Of a stretch of 64,000 nucleotides of DNA, positions 48,301 through 54,300 are shown in pieces. This DNA comes from Channallabes apus (Eukaryota; Chordata; Actinopteri; Siluriformes; Clariidae): NCBI GenBank assembly GCA_030522415.1, contig CM060131.1, positions 5,252,203 to 5,316,202 of the forward strand, in the 5' to 3' direction. Each line of letters begins with the position of its first letter. The first letter of the stretch is position 1. A program made the translations under genes and the position numbers. The notes below the pieces were generated by a model. The model did no database searches and was not told the DNA's origin. It was given only the letters and a program-made list of their open reading frames with translations.

Positions 48301-51300
48301 CATAAATGTGGTTTATATTGAGAGGTAAAATGTAATGAGATGACCTGGGGCAACAGAACATTGCAGTGAACACTAAAAGATGGTTAAGCAAGAGATGTGC
48401 ATAAACTGTAACATAATCATTGCCTGTTCTCTGTTTGGCCATGTGGAGTTTGTTATGAGGGGGTAAGAAGGATCTGTTCATAGCCTAGTTATGAAATATT
48501 GTTATTTAAAAGGCTATCAGTGTAGAAACTAGAAACCAATATGCCATATGATAATACTCAAACCATAATTCAGTATTCATTATGTATATAGAGTATAGTA
48601 CACTCATGAAAAGAATGTACTTATTGGCTAAAGGCAGCAAATTTATTGTTACCCTGAATGTATGTACATGAGATTAATGTTAAAAATTTGAAAATGTTGT
48701 ACAGTAAATGTTCCTAAGTGGTATGACAGAAAAAAATTCTACCTTTCCTTATTAGATTGCAAGATCTGTACTTATTCAAAAGAGCAAAATTGGTGGAAGA
48801 AATCGTGAACCTGCCAACATTTGCTTATGTTGTATAGGAGCTTTATATTTTAACAAGGGTCTATGATGATACTCAAAATATTCTAAAAGAGCAATATTTC
48901 TTCTTTCTACCCAAAAGGAAACAGCAGATGACTCATTCCATATGTGACTGACTGTTGTACTGGTGTTTTGAAATCTCCAGTAATTACCGAACCCCAGTAG
49001 AATTCCTGTCTCCTTGCTGTTTCTCTCATTTTATTAACAAACTAGCAAACTTTTTTTTATTTATTAGTATCTATGTCTTAAAGTGCCCCTATTATGCCAT
49101 TTTAAAGGTTGCTAATATTGCTTTATGAGTCTCTTAAAACAGGTTTACATGTATGCAAGGTCAAAAAACACTTTAGTTTTCTCCAAAAATAGATTTAATT
49201 TTACCCCATTTCTAAATGATTCGTAAACAACTCGTGTGAAGCAGTTCGAAGAATCAGTCTGTCTAAACCCCTCCTTTCCGTGAGCCCTCACTGCTGTGAT
49301 TGGTCAGATGGCGCGGTCCTTTATGATTGGTCTACCGCTACAACGCGTGTCGGAAAACAAAACGCCCATTACCATAACTGAACGACAGCTCTGGAGACCC
49401 GTCAATACATAGAAAAGATGGCGTCGGTTTTACCCTATCAATTCGAGCCGGGGTCTGACTATGAAATGTTTGAAGTGGGACATTCGACATTGTTTCGCAA
49501 GCATGACTGGAGCAGAACGTTTCTCAGTGGTAATTGTCAAATGTTAACAAGAGTGTGGTAACGTTACAGTAATTGTAAGATGGCGAGCAAGTTCTTCGCG
49601 ACATTGAACGTGGGCGGACATTATGCAAGTATGTTACGTAGTGACGTGGATCCGTAACAGAGAAATATTCGAATTGCTAACGACTCGTTTAGGCGAATGT
49701 GAGCCGACTCTTTTTTTTAATAGTAACTTCATTTATCGTGCACTGTTGGCATCACAACTTTGCAGATATTTTATGTTCACATAGACGACCATGTGATCCT
49801 CTCTTGAACAGCTGTGTACACAGCGATTGTAAAGAGGTTCCCACCGACTGCATCACAGTGGAAGATAAACGAGGCAAACATGTCACAGTAGGGTTAATCC
49901 AAATCCGTAGCCCCTGTGCCCCTCCTAAGTCATGACCCAGGCTGCTGCAAGAAGGAGAAGGAAGGCAAGTAACACCAACCTGCCGGCAGTCAGTACAGAT
50001 CGGGAACTGCACCTCCAGCATCACCACACTGGGGCCCCGCAAGGCTGTGTGCTCAGTCCCCTGCTGTTCACACTGCTGACTCATGACTGTGTAGCAACAC
50101 ACAGTTCGAATCACATCATTAATTTCACTGATGACACGACTGTGGTGGGTCTCATTAGCAAGAATGACGAGTCAGCGTACAGAGAGGAAGTGCAGAGGGT
50201 AACGGACTGGTGTAAAAACAACAACCTGTCTCTGAATGTTGACAAGACAAAGGAGATGGTTGTTGACTTTAGGAGGACACGAGGCGACCATTCTCCGATG
50301 AGCATCAACGGCTCCTCTGTGGAGATCGTCGAAAGCACCAAATTCCTGGGTGTCCACCTAGAGAAGGACCTCAGCTAGTCCCTTAACACCAGCTCCCTAC
50401 ACAAGAAAGCCCAACAGTGTCTCTTCTTTCTGAGAAGACTGAGGAAGGCCCAGCTTCCACCACCGATCCTGACCACCTTCTATAGAGGAACTATCGAGAG
50501 CATCCAGAGTGGCTGCATCACTGTCTGGTTTGGGAATTGTGCCATATCGGACCGCAAGACCCTACAGCGGATAGTGAGAACAGCAGAGAAGATCATCAGG
50601 GTCTCTCTCCCCTCTATTGAAAACATCTACACCACATGCTGCATCCGCAAAGCCACCAGCATTGTGGCTGATCGGACACACCCCTCTCACACACACTTCA
50701 CACTCCTGCCATCTGGAAAAAGGTACCGAAGCATTCGGGCACACACGTCCAGACTGTGCTTCTCAACAAAAAGGGGTGAACTGGACTGATAAACACACAC
50801 ACACACACACACAAACATTATCACTCAGCTTAACTCAACTACCTCAAAACATTGAGACTGGACTGACTAATCAACACAAGCGCAAACACACAGACCTACA
50901 GTACACCACCAAACTATCGTACACACCAACCTGTAAATGCTCTTTTGCATAATATTCTTTACTGGTTTACTTTTCACTAATTTCTTAATTCTTGCTGCTA
51001 CGTTAAGGAACGTTTACTGTTTCTCCACTACCTCAACTCATCACCTTAACACCATATTATTATGTTATGTTTTGTTGTGTTTGTCGCACTGTCACGTTGT
51101 TGCACATTTGCACATGCATGTTATGTTGCCTGTTGTCTGTAAAAAATAAAGTTTAGTTTTTTTCTGTTAATTTATGTTGTAAATTTAGGTTGCATGTAGC
51201 ACCTTGGTCCTGGAGGAACGTTGTTTCATTTCACTGTGTACTAACTGTATATGGTTGAAGTGACAATAAAGCCTACTTGAACTTGAACTTGAAGGCAGAT

Positions 51301-54300
51301 GGATCTTCCCTCTAATTCGATTGTTTCCCTGTCTCAGCAGGGACATTTAAGAAAATTTCAACCAGCAACAGAAGGAAGATCGCTTCCTAAATCACTGCTA
51401 TGAACAGGTATGAGATACTGTAGAAGGAGAGGTTAGTATGGCCCAGTCCACGTTCTACAGTACTTCATCATTTTGGGCAGGCTGCTACTGTGTAATACCA
51501 CACCAAGAGAAGAGGAGAACAGTGGTTTCTTTTAGTGGTACTAAGAGGGTGGAGGAAGGCCTGGAGGAACATGGTCCATGGGGTCGCGATGGGTCGAACA
51601 TGACTTCGCAACTAACAAAAAAAAAAAATAAAAAAAAAGAGGGTGGATACCAGAATACACCTAGCTCATTTACATTCCCTCTGTGGCCACTTCGGTGTAC
51701 AAAATAGCAATATCAGCATTGCTATTTAGAATGGACCTAGTTGCCCTCCTCCTGTAGGTCACGAGAGGCCACAAGTACATCTTGGTCATGGTGAACTATG
51801 TCACCCGCTATCTGGAAGCCATCCAGCTCTGAAAGGCCATGTTGAACAACATTGGTGGATGTATGGTGGTTGTTGTAGGTCAAGCAGGTCGGTGCCACCT
51901 TGTACCACTCCTAAACAGACAACCTGGTGGAGTGCTTCAACCAAACACTCAAAAGGATGTTGCAGTGAGTGGCAGCTATAACCATAGATCCTGTTTGAGG
52001 CCCAAGAAACCCAAAACATTCACCAGGTTCATCCCATCTGAGCTGTTGTTTTGGAGACATCCATCTGTTTGATGTGATAAAAGAAGGCTGGAAAGATAAG
52101 CCATCACTATTCTGTTGTGTTGAGGGGCCCAAGCCCAAGGCAACAGAGAATACAGCCTTCAGCATCTAACATGGCAATTGGCAGTAGAGGGTCTCTCTTT
52201 TTTGGCCTGCACAGCGTCCTGGTGATATTCAAGCGCCTAAAGAATACTTTGCTCTGCCACTACGGCCTTTACACTGACCCTAACTAGATGATGATGATGT
52301 CATGCACTCAAGCAGCAGGGAGGACCACCCCACTTCGCCCCAATAAAAAAGTTACAATAGCAAATTGGTGAGTGTTACTGAAGCTCCAGACGAGATAGGT
52401 CAAAGTGGTGTGCACCTCCCTGTGAGTGTCCACTAAGACACAGTTTTCTTGTCCTTAACTTCTTCTCTGAGGCTACACCTCTTCCAATTTACTCAAGAAA
52501 GGCCAGCTGGAGCAATGTTCAGTTGTATGCAGAAAAGCACATTCCAACAGAAAAGCGCATTCCAGCAGCTAAAGACTCAATTCAACACTTCCCCTGACTT
52601 CGACACATGATGCCTCAGACATCAGGGTCAATGTCATCTTCTCCCAGGATTTTAATGATGAGGAGCACCCTATCCTGGGTATAAGAAACTCAAGGAAATT
52701 TCCTTCTCAATCCTGCTTTCATCAGGGGTACAACACAGAAACAATGATGGCCTTTATGTAAAAGGCCAGTTCCACCGCACATGCTGAAAATGGGGTGCCG
52801 TAACTCACCACGGCTGGCTTCAGATCACCACTCACCAACCAGCAGTTATTGTCTGGCTATAAAAGGTCCACTAAGTGTCTGTCTGGTGAGTAGTATGTCC
52901 TGGGTGTTCAACTATCTGTAGGCACTTATGTTTTTTGTTAACATAATTAAATTTTATTAATGTTAAGAAATGAGGGGTGTCTCAAGACTTTTGCACACGC
53001 TTTGAGACAATGACAATTGTTAAAAGCACTATACAAATAAATTAAATTGAATTGAAAAAAAAACATAGTCTTGTTCTAATGTAAGTCGCTTTTGAAAAAA
53101 TTACATTTTTTAATTAATTAATTGGTGGTTTACATTAATTTATCATTGTCTCATCGTCTATAATGTCTATCCCAGGAGACTTAGGGCACAAGGCAGGGTA
53201 CACCCTGGATAGGTTGTCAATCCTTCACAGGGCACACACTCATACATTCATTCGCACACTATGGGCAATTTGGGGATGCCAATTAGCCTAATCTGCATGT
53301 CTTTGAACTGTGGGAGGATATCAGAGTTCACGAAGGAAACCCATCAAGCAGGAGGGTGCAAGGAGACAGTGTCAACCACTAAACCACCATGCCGCCTAAT
53401 TTTATTTTATTTAAGTTAAGTTAATTTAAATTTGTCTAGACATTGATTCAATAATATTATATTGGGTTTATTGTATTGCTCTGTAATAAGGTACTGTACT
53501 CCACACTGTAAAAAATGTTCGTAATTCTAACAGTAAAATGCCGTATAAATGCTACAGAATAAAACCATATTTCACAAAACTTGGGATAACCGTAGAATTT
53601 ACAGTGAAAAACTGTCATTAGTTTTACAGAGTAAGACCTTAAATTTAACAGTTAAAAACATATGAAAATATGGTTTATTGCAGTAAAATTTATGATATAC
53701 TGTATTTATAAAAAGGAAACTCTCAGAGAAGGTATTTGTTACTAATATCATGAAGCGTCAGTTTATATTTTACTAAACCTTTGTTGATAGAGTTTAAAAA
53801 TCAGAAAAATATCTGCTCTGTAAAAAATAAACTTTAAAATTTTATGGTAAAAAACTGGCAGCTGTGATTGACAGAAATGTACCATAAAAAATACGGGAGC
53901 AACGTTATTGTTTGTACGGGGTTGCACTCATTATACTGTATATTTTACGGATTTTAATAGTTTTTTCTACGGTTTATTGCCGTCTAATTTACATTAACCA
54001 AGGACTTCAAATTTGTGAATGGTATTCCACTCTTTGATGACTGTGGCGAGGACAGCCGCTAGCACGCGCCACTTCGCCCGCCGCCACCGCCATACTTAGA
54101 GTGTCTGCCCAAAAAAATGTCCACCCTGACATTTGTATATTTGATTTTGAGAATTTAAATATTGTTTTGCTGTCTTTATTAAAAAATACATGGGGCCATG
54201 CTGATGTCCGAGTCTTGAATAACTTTTGATGGGTTTTGATGATTTGATTTAGGTTCGTATTCATCAATTAGTATAAAAGTACTCTTAATAGTTTCTTAAC

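Noticed and set aside
48140..48481. 113-codon minus-strand ORF in the e1-e2 intron
   Set aside because: No recognisable domain or splice context; length is within chance expectation.
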